DNA of 64,000 nucleotides from Bog-756 sp049517675. Lineage in GTDB: Bacteria; Actinomycetota; Acidimicrobiia; Acidimicrobiales; RAAP-2. The stretch is taken from the NCBI GenBank assembly GCA_049517675.1, contig JBEKRV010000008.1:1-64000 (forward strand), written 5' to 3'. Positions 52,113-60,662 of the stretch are shown one piece after another; position 1 is the stretch's first letter, and the number at the start of each line of letters is the position of its first letter. Below the pieces are notes generated by a model. That model searched no databases. It had not been told where the DNA came from and saw only the letters and a program-made list of their open reading frames with translations. Made by a program: the position numbers and the translations under genes.

Positions 52113-53165
52113 TCACGGCAGGATCAGGTGGGTGTCACCGAACTCGTGCCACCGGTAGCCCTGCGCCACGGCGGCACGGTACGAGTCGGCAAGGAGGTCC
52201 CGGCCGGCGATCGCGTCGAGCATCAACAGGTGTGAGGACGCCGGCTCGTGCCATCCCGTGATCATGCCGTCGACCACCTGGACCCCACGCTCGGGGGTGA
52301 CGACCAGGTCGGTCCACCCGTCGTAGGCACCGATCGTCCCGTGTCCTCGGGCCGACGTCTCCAGGGCCCGGACCACGGTCGTCCCCACCGCGATGACCCG
52401 ATGGCCGCCCCGATGGGCGGCGTTCACCCATTCGGCCGTCGATTCCGGCACCTGCACCCGTTCGGGGTAGGGGAGCTCGTCCGCCTCCAGGGAAGCGACC
52501 CCGGTGTGCAGCACCAGTGGGGCCACGCCGACTCCGCCTGCCACGAGACGGGTGATCGCGTCGGGGGTGAAGGGCCGGCCCGCGCTCGGCATCTCGGCGC
52601 TCCCCGGTTCGGTGGCGTAGACGTTCTGGTACGCCCCGATGGGCCACGGACGGTCCACATGGCCGTAGCGGATGGGACGGCCGTGGGTGGCCAGCCACGT
52701 GAGGGTGCGCTGCCCGAGGTCGAGACGGGCCGTCCACAGGCGTCCCCCGTCGCCGAAGGGGAGCCCGAGTGTCATCGAGGCCGATCCCGCCAGCCGCAAC
52801 CGGCGCGGTGGTGGCCCGGTCCACCGTTCGGTCGTGGGGCCGGTGATCCGCCGTGGCTCGACCATCCACCTGGTCTCGTCCAGCTGGGTCGACAGGTGGA
52901 CGACCAGAGCGGTCCCGTCCTCGGCAACGGCGTCGAGAGCGGCCGGCAGGGTGCCCGAGGTATTGACGACCAGCAGGTCGCCGGGTTCGAGGAAGCGCGG
53001 CAGGAAGATGAACGAACTGGACGTGATCTCCCCCGATGCGCGGTGGGAGACGAGCATCCGCACCGAATCGCGGGTGAGTCCCCGGGCCTCGGGCGGTTCG
53101 GAGGCTTGCGAGGCCGCGGACATGTCGAAGGTGAATCGCTCGGTCGGCGCGGCGACCGGGGTCAT
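52113..53165 (-). CDS. queA: QueA-family S-adenosylmethionine:tRNA ribosyltransferase-isomerase
   Basis: 350 residues, the usual length. Family landmarks include DSVRMLV, LEPGDLLVVNTSGTLPA, RPIRYGHVDRPWPIGAYQNVYATEPGSAEMPSAGRPFT and TTVVRALETSARGH and SSHLLMLDAIAG. QueA makes epoxyqueuosine in tRNA from SAM; no other queuosine gene is in the window, so a related tRNA or small-molecule modification remains possible. Its ATG overlaps the stop of the upstream SDR gene (ATGA 53162-53165), so the two are co-translated. Confidence 0.82.
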   Translation of the reverse strand: MTPVAAPTERFTFDMSAASQASEPPEARGLTRDSVRMLVSHRASGEITSSSFIFLPRFLEPGDLLVVNTSGTLPAALDAVAEDGTALVVHLSTQLDETRWMVEPRRITGPTTERWTGPPPRRLRLAGSASMTLGLPFGDGGRLWTARLDLGQRTLTWLATHGRPIRYGHVDRPWPIGAYQNVYATEPGSAEMPSAGRPFTPDAITRLVAGGVGVAPLVLHTGVASLEADELPYPERVQVPESTAEWVNAAHRGGHRVIAVGTTVVRALETSARGHGTIGAYDGWTDLVVTPERGVQVVDGMITGWHEPASSHLLMLDAIAGRDLLADSYRAAVAQGYRWHEFGDTHLILP

Positions 53166-53857
53166 GGCTGCACCAGCAGCTCTTCGGCGCGGTAGCGGCC
53201 GCTCGGGGCACCGGAGGCCAGCAGGGCCCGAAGGGGGGCGACCACGGTCTCGGGCTCCGGTCGGTCGGAGATGTCCTCGCCCGGGAACGCCGCCTGGTGC
53301 ATCGCCGTCCGCATGTCCCCCGGGTCGAACAGGTAGACGTGCACCAGGGGCTCCTCGGCAGCGAGGATCCGGTGGAGCTGATCGAGGGCCGCCTTCGACG
53401 AGCCGTACCCGCCCCAACCCTCGTAGGCCTCGGTGGCGGCGTCGGAGGTGAGGGTGACCGCAGTCCCGTGCGCGAGGCGCAGTCGGGGGAGCGCTGCCTG
53501 GAGCAGGGACAGTGGGGCGAGAACGTTGACTTCGTAGACCCGCCTCAGCTCGTCGAGCGGGTAGTCCCCGACCCGCGGCAGCGGGCTCGGACCGAGGGCG
53601 CCGGCGTTGTTCACCAGCAGGTCCAGTGGGCCGAGCTCCCCGGTCGCCTCGATGAGCGCCGAACGGTGGCCGGGGTCGACGACGTCGCCTGCGATGGCCA
53701 CCGTCCGCGCTCCGAGGCCGGTCAGGTGATCGGCCACCTGCTGCAGCGCGGCTCGATCACGTCCGTCGATGACCAGGGTCCAGCCGTCCGCGGCCAGGTC
53801 GACGGCCAGTGCCCGTCCGAATCCCCGTGATCCTCCGGTAATCAGTGCGACGGGCAT
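53162..53857 (-). CDS. SDR family oxidoreductase
   Basis: 231 residues. TGGSRGFGRALA (NAD(P) glycine motif), VNNAGALGPSP, LTSDAATEAYEGWGGYGSSKAALDQ with catalytic Ser and Y-x-x-x-K. Reductase of unknown carbonyl substrate, cytoplasmic. First gene of an operon with queA, divergent from soxR across 101 bp that hold a possible SoxR site, so it may belong to a redox-stress regulon. Confidence 0.9.
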   Translation of the reverse strand: MPVALITGGSRGFGRALAVDLAADGWTLVIDGRDRAALQQVADHLTGLGARTVAIAGDVVDPGHRSALIEATGELGPLDLLVNNAGALGPSPLPRVGDYPLDELRRVYEVNVLAPLSLLQAALPRLRLAHGTAVTLTSDAATEAYEGWGGYGSSKAALDQLHRILAAEEPLVHVYLFDPGDMRTAMHQAAFPGEDISDRPEPETVVAPLRALLASGAPSGRYRAEELLVQP

Positions 53858-53910
53858 GCAGCGACCTCCCGTGTCGTCGGCGGTTTCCGTCCTGTATCAG
53901 CAGACTAAGA

Positions 53911-53936
53911 CCTCAACTAATGTTTAAGTCAAGAGG
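53911..53936. promoter_or_regulatory. Possible SoxR-type operator
   Basis: CCTCAA at one end and GAGG at the other of a 26-bp element around an AT-rich centre (CTAATGTTTAAG) resemble the CCTCAA...TTGAGG architecture of SoxR sites, though the inner dyad is imperfect. It lies between soxR and the divergent SDR gene, 23 bp before the soxR ATG. Confidence 0.35.
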
Positions 53937-53958
53937 ATCGAGTTCGGGGGCTGCCGCC

Positions 53959-54396
53959 ATGGAGAACATGCTGACCATCGGTGACGTGGCCGCACGGAGT
54001 GGCCTGGCCCCCTCGGCCATCCGCTTCTACGAGCGGCAGGGTCTGATCCACTCAGATCGCACCGCGGGGGGACAGCGACGATTCCGTCGCGACATCCTCC
54101 GTCGGATCGCCTTCATCAGGATCGCCCGGCGCGTGGGGTTGAGCCTCGACGAGATCGTCACGGCACTCGCCGAGCTCCCGGTCGACCACGCGCCGAGCCG
54201 TCAGGACTGGAGACACCTCACCCGGGGCTGGCAGGACCGGATCGATCAGCGCATCGCCCTCCTCGAGGCGCTGCGGGGCGGGCTGTCGGAATGCATCGGT
54301 TGTGGGTGCCTGTCGCTCCGCACCTGTACCCTCGCCAATCCCGACGACGTCGCGTCGACGATGGGCTCCGGTCCCTGGTACCTCATGGAGGGGTGA
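53959..54396 (+). CDS. soxR: Redox-sensitive MerR-family activator SoxR
   Basis: 145 residues. MerR helix-turn-helix LTIGDVAARSGLAPSAIRFYERQGLI, dimerisation helix, and the Fe-S motif C-x2-C-x-C-x5-C (CIGCGCLSLRTC, Cys112/115/117/123). Oxidised [2Fe-2S] SoxR activates target promoters in response to redox-cycling compounds; in actinobacteria targets are small oxidoreductases rather than soxS. The divergent SDR gene is a likely target. ATG 53920 is an in-frame alternative start. Confidence 0.93.
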   Translation: MENMLTIGDVAARSGLAPSAIRFYERQGLIHSDRTAGGQRRFRRDILRRIAFIRIARRVGLSLDEIVTALAELPVDHAPSRQDWRHLTRGWQDRIDQRIALLEALRGGLSECIGCGCLSLRTCTLANPDDVASTMGSGPWYLMEG

Positions 54397-54540
54397 CCGG
54401 TGGCGCGTGCTGCCAGCGGATCCACGCGCCCGGGCCCATCGCCGCGATGCCCATCAAACCCCTCCTCGCCTCTGGTGGAGTTCCTGAACGGACGGGAGGC
54501 CGACCGCCCGAGCGGCAGCCGGGTCGCCCATGGGCGGTGC

Positions 54541-55203
54541 CTAGCCCGTCACGAGCTCGGAGAGTCCGGCCAGGATCTCCGAGACCTCGGTTCGGGCCGT
54601 GTAGTCGGGTTGGACATCAACGAAGCGAACCGTGCGGTCCTCGTCCACGATGAGCACGGTGGGCCTCGGTAGCTGAGTGGAACCCTCCGCATTCACCTGC
54701 GCCAGGTCGAGGCCCAGCTTGCGTTGGGCGTCGAGCACCTCTTCGGCCTGTTGAAAGACGATGCCGATCGTCCGAGCCACGCGATTACCGGGGTCCGAGA
54801 GCACCGTGAAGCCGAGTTCCGCTTTTTCGACCGTGGAGAGCGACTGATCGGGAGACTGGGGGCTGATAGCCACCAATTGGGCCCCGAATGCACCTAGCTC
54901 AGGCAACAGCTCACGTTGGTAGGTCCGCAGCGCGAGATTGCAGTAGGGGCACCAGCCTCCTCGGTAGAACACGAAGACCACCGGGCCGCTGCCGACCAGG
55001 CGATCCAGAGTGACGGGCGCCCCCGTTGCATCGCTCAACGTGAACGACTCCAGGGTGTCACCGTCCTTGATCGTGTCCGTCGGCACACCTCGGTCGACAA
55101 GGTCCTGGATGCTCCTGTCGAAGACCTCGACGACGTCTGCCGGCAGTCGTTCGGCTGCAGCCCTCTTCAGCTGTTCGGACTGCTCTTGGATGGTGGCGGT
55201 CAT
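54541..55203 (-). CDS. AhpC/TSA family peroxiredoxin
   Basis: 220 residues. Peroxidatic Cys in VFVFYRGGWCPYCNLALRTYQ, with the thioredoxin fold following (LVAISPQSPDQSLSTVEKAEL, RPTVLIVDEDRTVRFV). The CPYC arrangement is typical of the AhpC/TSA peroxiredoxin-like (PRX-like) group. Removes peroxides. Codon use has lower third-position GC than its neighbours. Divergent from a TetR gene across a region with two palindromes, so it is probably repressed by that TetR. Confidence 0.9.
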   Translation of the reverse strand: MTATIQEQSEQLKRAAAERLPADVVEVFDRSIQDLVDRGVPTDTIKDGDTLESFTLSDATGAPVTLDRLVGSGPVVFVFYRGGWCPYCNLALRTYQRELLPELGAFGAQLVAISPQSPDQSLSTVEKAELGFTVLSDPGNRVARTIGIVFQQAEEVLDAQRKLGLDLAQVNAEGSTQLPRPTVLIVDEDRTVRFVDVQPDYTARTEVSEILAGLSELVTG

Positions 55204-55239
55204 CGGTCCTCCCGTGATGCGGCGTCAGTGGAGTAGTAG

Positions 55240-55255
55240 TGGATTGTCCAGTCCA
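55240..55255. promoter_or_regulatory. TetR operator palindrome, copy 1
   Basis: TGGATTGTCCAGTCCA: TGGAYT-GTCM-AGTCCA with one arm mismatch. 37 bp upstream of the peroxiredoxin start. Confidence 0.7.
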
Positions 55256-55278
55256 TTACCATCCGAACAGGGCAAGAC

Positions 55279-55294
55279 TGGACTGTCAAGTCCA
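55279..55294. promoter_or_regulatory. TetR operator palindrome, copy 2
   Basis: TGGACTGTCAAGTCCA: perfect TGGACT/AGTCCA arms around GTCA. 20 bp upstream of tetR, 39 bp centre to centre from copy 1. Confidence 0.72.
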
Positions 55295-55314
55295 TAAACG
55301 GGATACTTGGGACG

Positions 55315-55926
55315 ATGGGACATCTGCCGACGACCGAGAAAGGACGCCAGACCCGATTGCGCATCCTCGCTGCCGCTGCCGATGTCGTGGCCGAGAAGGG
55401 TGCCCTCGGAGCCAGCCTGGACGACGTCGGCGCCCGTGCCTCCGCGTCCCGCAGTCAGCTCTACCACTACTTCGACGACAAGTCTGATCTCCTGAGTTCT
55501 GTCGCCGACGCAACAAATGACGCCGTCCTCGATGGACAACGCGAACTGTTCGCCGGGCTCGACTCATGGGGCGGACTTGTGCGATGGGCCGACGCACTCG
55601 TCGACCTGCAAGTGCAACTTGGTGGCCGCGGAGGTTGCCCGATCGCCAACCTTCTGGGCCAACTCGGCGAACGCGACGACAACATTCGGGCTGTCCTGGC
55701 GTCCGGCTTCGACCGTTGGGAGGCCTCCATCCGGACCGGCCTCGTCGCGATGGTCAACGCCGGCGAGCTTCGACCGAACACCGATGTCGGATGGTTGGCC
55801 ACTTCCACCCTCGCAAGCCTGCAAGGCGGTCTGATCCTCACCCAGGCGCGCCGTGACCCCACAGCCCTTCGACGGGCGCTCGACGGCGCTCTCGCCCTGA
55901 TCGGCACATTCCGCCCGACGAATTGA
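55315..55926 (+). CDS. TetR family transcriptional regulator
   Basis: 203 residues. HTH RLRILAAAADVVAEKGALGASLDDVGARASASRSQLYHYFDDKSDLL, helical C-terminal domain with RGGCPIANLLGQLGE, a Cys-containing loop seen in oxidant- or electrophile-responsive TetR proteins of this type. Two near-identical palindromes lie between it and the divergent peroxiredoxin. Base composition is lower GC than the surrounding genome, suggesting joint transfer with the peroxiredoxin. Confidence 0.9.
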   Translation: MGHLPTTEKGRQTRLRILAAAADVVAEKGALGASLDDVGARASASRSQLYHYFDDKSDLLSSVADATNDAVLDGQRELFAGLDSWGGLVRWADALVDLQVQLGGRGGCPIANLLGQLGERDDNIRAVLASGFDRWEASIRTGLVAMVNAGELRPNTDVGWLATSTLASLQGGLILTQARRDPTALRRALDGALALIGTFRPTN

Positions 55927-56032
55927 CCCCCCGCAACCCGAACTGCGGATGCTGGCGAATCGTGGTGCTCACCGACGGAGACAGCATGGTTTGAATGAGC
56001 GCATTCGCCTGCCCACTGAGCTGCCCACTGAG

Positions 56033-56117
56033 CGGAAGGGGGGGGATTCGAACCCCCGGAGGCTTTCACCTCACACGCTTTCGAGGCGTGCGCATTAGTC
56101 CGCTCTGCCACCCTTCC
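56033..56117 (-). tRNA. tRNA-Ser (anticodon CGA)
   Basis: 85 nt, minus strand. Acceptor GGAAGGG/CCCTTCC, anticodon stem CACGC/GCGTG with loop CTCGAAA (CGA), long class II variable arm (GTGAGGTGAAAGCCTCC), T-arm GGGGGTTCGAATCCCCC. CCA not encoded. Confidence 0.95.
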
Positions 56118-56220
56118 GCCGGCGAGTGTAACGGAGGCCGACAACCCGGCCGAACGGACGTGCTCCTGACACCGCCGCCGACTTCGCAGCCGGTCACCAC
56201 CGTGTGACCTGCGGTCCGGG

Positions 56221-56730
56221 CTATGCACTCCTGCGCTTGGCGTCGAAGAACCCGGTCAGGAGCTCGGCTGCCTCGTCGGCCCGGACACCGGCCGCCACCG
56301 CCACTTCGTGGTTGAGCCGGGGGTCGGCGCACAGATTGTAGAGCGAGCCGCACGCCCCGGCCTTCGGGTCGGCCGCCCCGAAGACGACCCGTCCGAGGCG
56401 GGAGGCGACCAGGGCGCCGGCGCACATCGGACAGGGCTCGAGTGTCACCACGAGAGTGACCTGCGACAGACGCCAGGTGCCGAGCACGGTGGCGGCGTCT
56501 GCCAACGCAAGGATCTCGGCGTGAGCCGTCGGATCGCCGGTGCGTTCGCGCTCGTTGTGGCGGGATGCGACGACCACCCCGTCGACCAGGGCGACTGCCC
56601 CGACCGGGACGTCCCCGTGGGCGGGAGCTGCCGCCGCCTCGACAAGTGCCAGACCCATGGCTGCGCCATCGTCGATCGCCGTCCCGGTCGCGGCCGACTG
56701 GTCCGGGGCCGGTCCCTCGATCGCCGTCAT
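56221..56730 (-). CDS. tadA: tRNA(adenine-34) deaminase
   Basis: 169 residues. Zinc deaminase motifs HAEILAL (His and catalytic Glu) and EPCPMCAGALVASRLGRVVFGA, then the tRNA-binding RLNHEVAVAAGV. Converts A34 to inosine in tRNA-Arg(ACG). N-terminal ~25 residues are variable. Lies between two tRNA-Ser genes on the same strand. Confidence 0.93.
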   Translation of the reverse strand: MTAIEGPAPDQSAATGTAIDDGAAMGLALVEAAAAPAHGDVPVGAVALVDGVVVASRHNERERTGDPTAHAEILALADAATVLGTWRLSQVTLVVTLEPCPMCAGALVASRLGRVVFGAADPKAGACGSLYNLCADPRLNHEVAVAAGVRADEAAELLTGFFDAKRRSA

Positions 56731-56807
56731 CGCCTGATGCTAACGAAGCCAGGAGACCGCCGGATCGGGTGGATCGGCTCCGGTGGGAAGCCATGTCGAT
56801 CCGTTGG

Positions 56808-56892
56808 CGGAGGCGGTGGGATTTGAACCCACGGTGAGTTTCCCCACACACGATTTCCAATCGTGCCGATTCGGCCGCTCTCGCACGCCTCC
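56808..56892 (-). tRNA. tRNA-Ser (anticodon GGA)
   Basis: 85 nt, minus strand. Acceptor GGAGGCG/CGCCTCC, anticodon stem CACGA/TCGTG with loop TTGGAAA (GGA), long variable arm (GTGGGGAAACTCAC), T-arm GTGGGTTCAAATCCCAC. CCA not encoded. Confidence 0.95.
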
Positions 56893-57231
56893 GTAGCGGT
56901 GCCGCCCCGGATCCCCCGGGGCGTCCACAGCCCCGACAGGCTACTCCGGTCGCCCGACTGCGAAGAACGTCGTGCCCGATGGACCGTCGGCGGTGTCGGC
57001 GGGCGCGGGGAAGAGCCGTTCGGAGACGCTTCGGAGAGCTGCCGGGGAGGACCGGGTCGAACCGTTCCGGGCTATGCACACGTCATACACACAACGCGAA
57101 ACCAAATCACCTGGGCCTGTTTCCGGCATCCGGCCTCCTGCGTCCGACTCCCATCCGCCTCCGGCCTCCAGCCTCCTCTGCTGCAGCCGGTGCGCCCCTG
57201 GGGCGGTACCATCGTCACCTCCCCGGTGGTG
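56893..57231. other. Intergenic region upstream of SRP RNA
   Basis: 339 bp with no convincing gene. A GC hairpin (CCCCGG ATCCC CCGGGG) lies near 56910-56925. The SRP RNA promoter is expected near its end; TACCAT at 57207-57212 is a possible -10. Pyrimidine-rich repeats of CCTCC/CCTCCGGC occur at 57135-57180. Confidence 0.55.
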
Positions 57232-57343
57232 GGTGCGGCGGCTGGGTCCTGCGCAACGTCCTCCTGTGAATCGAGTCAGGGTCGGAAGGCAGCAGCTCTC
57301 AGCAGGCAAGGGCGTGTGCCGCAGTCAACCTGGCCGCCGCACC
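57232..57343 (+). ncRNA. ffs: Signal recognition particle RNA (small bacterial type)
   Basis: 112 nt. The conserved domain IV is present (GGTCGGAAGGCAGCAGC, with the GGAA tetraloop), preceded by CCTGTGAATC. The ends pair perfectly over 11 bp: GGTGCGGCGGC (57232) with GCCGCCGCACC (ending 57343). It binds Ffh to target membrane and secreted proteins. Placement just upstream of dnaX is common in actinobacteria. Confidence 0.93.
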
Positions 57344-57408
57344 GACCACCGGGGCCGGCCGGCCCTCCCCTCCGATGACGCCGGGGGCCTGCCGGTAGGC
57401 TCCCGAAC

Positions 57409-59406
57409 GTGCCCGACCTCAACGAGGAGACCCCCTACCAGTCCCTGTACCGACGGTTCCGTCCCGCGACGTTCGCGGAGGTCCGGGGCCAGGATCACGT
57501 CGTACTCGCCCTGCGCAACGCGGTGCGGGACGGCCGGGTCGCCCACGCCTACCTGTTCAGCGGCCCCCGGGGCACGGGCAAGACCTCGACCGCCCGGATC
57601 CTGGCCAAGGCGCTCAACTGCACCGATCTGCGCGACGGCGAGCCCTGCGGGGTCTGCACGTCGTGCGTGGAGATCACCCGGGGCACCTCGATGGACGTCC
57701 ACGAGCTCGATGCCGCCTCGAACAACGGGGTCGATGCCATGCGCGACCTGGTGTCCCGTGCCGCCCTCGGATCCCCCGGTCGTCAGAAGGTGTACATCGT
57801 CGACGAGGTGCACATGCTGTCGACGGCAGCCTCGAATGCGCTCCTGAAGACGCTCGAGGAACCGCCGGCCCATGTCGTCTTCGTCCTCGCCACCACCGAC
57901 CCACAGAAGGTGCTGCCGACCATCCGGAGCCGGACCCAGCACTTCGAGTTCCGGCTGCTCGGCCCCGACATCCTCTCCTCCCTGCTCGCCCAGGTCCGCG
58001 ACGACGCCCACCTGGACGTGGGCGACGAGGCCCTGGACCTTGCCGTGCGACGGGGGAGGGGATCGGCCCGCGATGCCTTGTCCGTCCTCGACCAGGTGGC
58101 TGCCTCCGAGACGGTGGACGACGACCTGCCCGAGCTCGACGAGGTGGTCGAGTCACTGGCCGAGCGCGATGTGGAGCGTGCCCTGGTCGCCGTCGCCCAT
58201 CTGACCGCCGCCGGATTCAGTCCTCAACAGCTCACCGGGGACCTCGTCGACCACCTCCGCCAGGGATTCCTCGCGCTGGTCGCCCCCGAGCTGGTCACCG
58301 TGGCCGGAGCCGAACGGGACGTGCTGGCGGCCCAGGCCGGCCGGGTGGGGCTGGCCACTCTGGTGCGGGCCATGGAGGATCTCGGACGTGCCCAGATCGG
58401 CATGCGCGACGCGCCCGACCCGCGGGTCAATCTCGAGGTGGCGCTGGTGCGACTGGTGCATCCCGAGGCCGACGACTCGACGGCCGCCCTGCTGGCCCGG
58501 ATCGAGCGGCTCGAGCAGTCGGGGGTCGCTGGAGCACCTGCGCCGTCCCCTCGGCATGCGGGCCCCCCGGGGCCCGGGACCGCTCCCCCGGCCGGAGCGG
58601 CACTGGCCGCCCGGGCCGCGGCGGTGCCGGGCCGGCGCCCCACCGTCCCCGTGGACGTCCGTCCAGAGGAGCCGTCCGGGGAGCAGCGACCCGCCGAGGC
58701 GCCACCGGCGACCGAGCCGCCCCCTCCGGGGCCCGCCGGCCCGCGCCCCACGCTGGGCGCCCACCGCCGGAGGGCGGCCCCGGCAGGTGGACCCCCGGTG
58801 GCGCCCGAGGACGAGGCCCGCCTGCCCGCGGAGCCGATCGCCCATCCCTCCGAGGTCTCGCCGGGCCCGGAACCGGCCGCATCCACGTCGGCACCGGCCT
58901 CGTCCACGTCGGCACCCTTCCCGTCCCGGGACGAGTTGGTGCAGGCCTGGGGCGATCAGGTCATCGGCCGACTCCGACCGAAGGCCAAGGCGCTGTTCCA
59001 GGCGGGCCGCTTCGTCGGCGCCGACGGCGAGCAGGCCGAATTCGGGCTCCCGAATCAGATTCACCGCAACCGGTGCGAGGAGATGCGGCCCGAGGTCGAG
59101 GCCGCCCTGGCCGACCAGTTCGGACGACCGATCCCGCTGGTCCTGGTGGTCGACGCCGCCCCCGGATCGCCGGCCACCCCGGGGTCACCGTCCTCCCCGG
59201 CTCCTCCCTCCGCCGCCGGGCCCCGGTCCGATGACGCTGGAACCTCCGACCGGGTGGCCCCGACCGCGCCCCGAGCCGGCGATCCCGACGAGCCCGAGGA
59301 GGACCTGTCCGACTTCGACGACGTCGACCTGGAAGTGGCCGAGATCGACAACTCGGCCCAGGCGCGACTCCTCCAGGCGTTCCCGGGCGCCGAGGAGGTG
59401 GTCTAG
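57409..59406 (+). CDS. dnaX: DNA polymerase III subunit gamma/tau
   Basis: 665 residues from GTG. SLYRRFRPATFAEVRGQDHV start, Walker A SGPRGTGKTSTARI, zinc site CTDLRDGEPCGVCTSC, Walker B KVYIVDEVHML, sensor 1 VLATTDPQKV, then a Pro/Ala-rich tau linker (about 380-500) and the C-terminal tau domain (ELVQAWGDQVIGRLRPKAKALF). Clamp-loader ATPase of the replisome. Immediately followed by recR (GTG starts at the base after the stop). Confidence 0.95.
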   Translation: MPDLNEETPYQSLYRRFRPATFAEVRGQDHVVLALRNAVRDGRVAHAYLFSGPRGTGKTSTARILAKALNCTDLRDGEPCGVCTSCVEITRGTSMDVHELDAASNNGVDAMRDLVSRAALGSPGRQKVYIVDEVHMLSTAASNALLKTLEEPPAHVVFVLATTDPQKVLPTIRSRTQHFEFRLLGPDILSSLLAQVRDDAHLDVGDEALDLAVRRGRGSARDALSVLDQVAASETVDDDLPELDEVVESLAERDVERALVAVAHLTAAGFSPQQLTGDLVDHLRQGFLALVAPELVTVAGAERDVLAAQAGRVGLATLVRAMEDLGRAQIGMRDAPDPRVNLEVALVRLVHPEADDSTAALLARIERLEQSGVAGAPAPSPRHAGPPGPGTAPPAGAALAARAAAVPGRRPTVPVDVRPEEPSGEQRPAEAPPATEPPPPGPAGPRPTLGAHRRRAAPAGGPPVAPEDEARLPAEPIAHPSEVSPGPEPAASTSAPASSTSAPFPSRDELVQAWGDQVIGRLRPKAKALFQAGRFVGADGEQAEFGLPNQIHRNRCEEMRPEVEAALADQFGRPIPLVLVVDAAPGSPATPGSPSSPAPPSAAGPRSDDAGTSDRVAPTAPRAGDPDEPEEDLSDFDDVDLEVAEIDNSAQARLLQAFPGAEEVV

Positions 59407-60012
59407 GTGGCGGTCTTCTCCGGCCCCCTGCAGAACCTCATCGACGAGATGGGACGGCTGCCCGGCATCGGCCCCAAGTCGGCCCAGCGGATCACCTTCC
59501 ATCTGCTCAAGGTGGCTCCGGAGGACGCGCTCCGCCTCGCCGAGGCGATCATCGCCGTGAAGGAGCGGATCACCCTGTGCACCCGGTGCTTCAACGTGGC
59601 CGAGGGCGGGCTGTGTGCCGTCTGCCTCGACGACCGTCGCGATGCCACGGTGATCTGCGTGGTCGAGGATCCCCGCGACATCGTCTCGGTGGAGAAGACC
59701 GGGGAGTTCTCGGGCAGGTACCACGTGCTCCAGGGCTCCCTGAATCCCATCGAGGGAATCGGCCCCGAACAGCTACGGGTGCGCGAGCTCCTGCTCCGGC
59801 TCGACGACGAGGGGATCACCGAGGTGATCCTCTGCACCAATCCCAATCTCGAGGGCGAGGCCACCGCCATGTACCTGGCCCGGCTGCTGAAACCGATGGG
59901 CCTGACGGTCACCCGTATCGCCAGCGGCCTCCCGGTCGGCGGTGACCTCGAGTACGCCGACGAGCTGACGTTGGGCCGGGCGCTCGAGGGTCGGCGCGAA
60001 GTCGATGCCTGA
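59407..60012 (+). CDS. recR: Recombination mediator RecR
   Basis: 201 residues from GTG. Helix-hairpin-helix LIDEMGRLPGIGPKSAQRI, C4 zinc finger CTRCFNVAEGGLCAVC, Toprim domain VVEDPRDIVSVEKTGEFSGRYHVLQG. With RecF/RecO it loads RecA on gapped DNA. The start codon follows the dnaX stop without a gap, so the two are one operon. No ybaB between them. Confidence 0.95.
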   Translation: MAVFSGPLQNLIDEMGRLPGIGPKSAQRITFHLLKVAPEDALRLAEAIIAVKERITLCTRCFNVAEGGLCAVCLDDRRDATVICVVEDPRDIVSVEKTGEFSGRYHVLQGSLNPIEGIGPEQLRVRELLLRLDDEGITEVILCTNPNLEGEATAMYLARLLKPMGLTVTRIASGLPVGGDLEYADELTLGRALEGRREVDA

Positions 60013-60046
60013 CGTCGGCCGGAACTGACGCCGCTCCCCGATCGCC

Positions 60047-60616
60047 ATGGGCAACGATGAGGAGATGGAGCACGACGACGTCCGCCACCTGTGGATCCTC
60101 CGGCACGCGAAGGCGGTGGCCGAGCCGACCTGGGGAGGGCTGGACCGCGACCGGCCCTTGACCGAGCGGGGCCGCCGGGACGCGACGACCCTCGGGCACC
60201 GCCTGGCGACCGAGGACCCGCCGCTCGGCCTGGTCGGCCTGACCACCCCCGAGTTGGCCATCTGCTCGAGCGCGGCACGCACCCACGAGACGGCGGAGCT
60301 GGTGCTCGGTGACGCCGAGGACCGCATCCCGCTCGATGCCTACCGGTCGCTCTACCAGGCCGGGCCGGACACGGTGCTCACCTACCTGCGCGAGGTCGAC
60401 GAGCACGCCCGCTCCGCACTCGTCGTCGGGCACAACCCGACGATGTACCTCGTGGCGTGGGACCTGCTGGTGGACGGGTCGGCCGACCGCGTCGCCCTGG
60501 AGGCGGGAGGTTTCCCGACCTGCGGTTTGGCCGTCCTCGAATTGCACGTGGGTGCGTGGGAGGACGTGGCGGCCGGCTGTGCCACCCTGGTCGGACTGTT
60601 CTCCCCTCCCTACTGA
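60047..60616 (+). CDS. SixA-type histidine phosphatase
   Basis: 189 residues. RHAK motif (LWILRHAKAVAEP) with the phosphorylated His, ERGRRDATTLG, ICSSAARTHETAELV and VVGHNPTMYLVAW, the SixA-like branch of the histidine phosphatase superfamily. SixA dephosphorylates phospho-His of phosphorelays or small phosphoesters. ATG 60065 (MEHDDV) is an alternative start, but the purine tract directly abutting it gives poor spacing. Follows recR by 34 bp. Confidence 0.88.
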   Translation: MGNDEEMEHDDVRHLWILRHAKAVAEPTWGGLDRDRPLTERGRRDATTLGHRLATEDPPLGLVGLTTPELAICSSAARTHETAELVLGDAEDRIPLDAYRSLYQAGPDTVLTYLREVDEHARSALVVGHNPTMYLVAWDLLVDGSADRVALEAGGFPTCGLAVLELHVGAWEDVAAGCATLVGLFSPPY

Positions 60617-60662
60617 TCCCGCCCACCGATCCCGGCCCCGTCTACGCCGGCCGGGCAGACCT

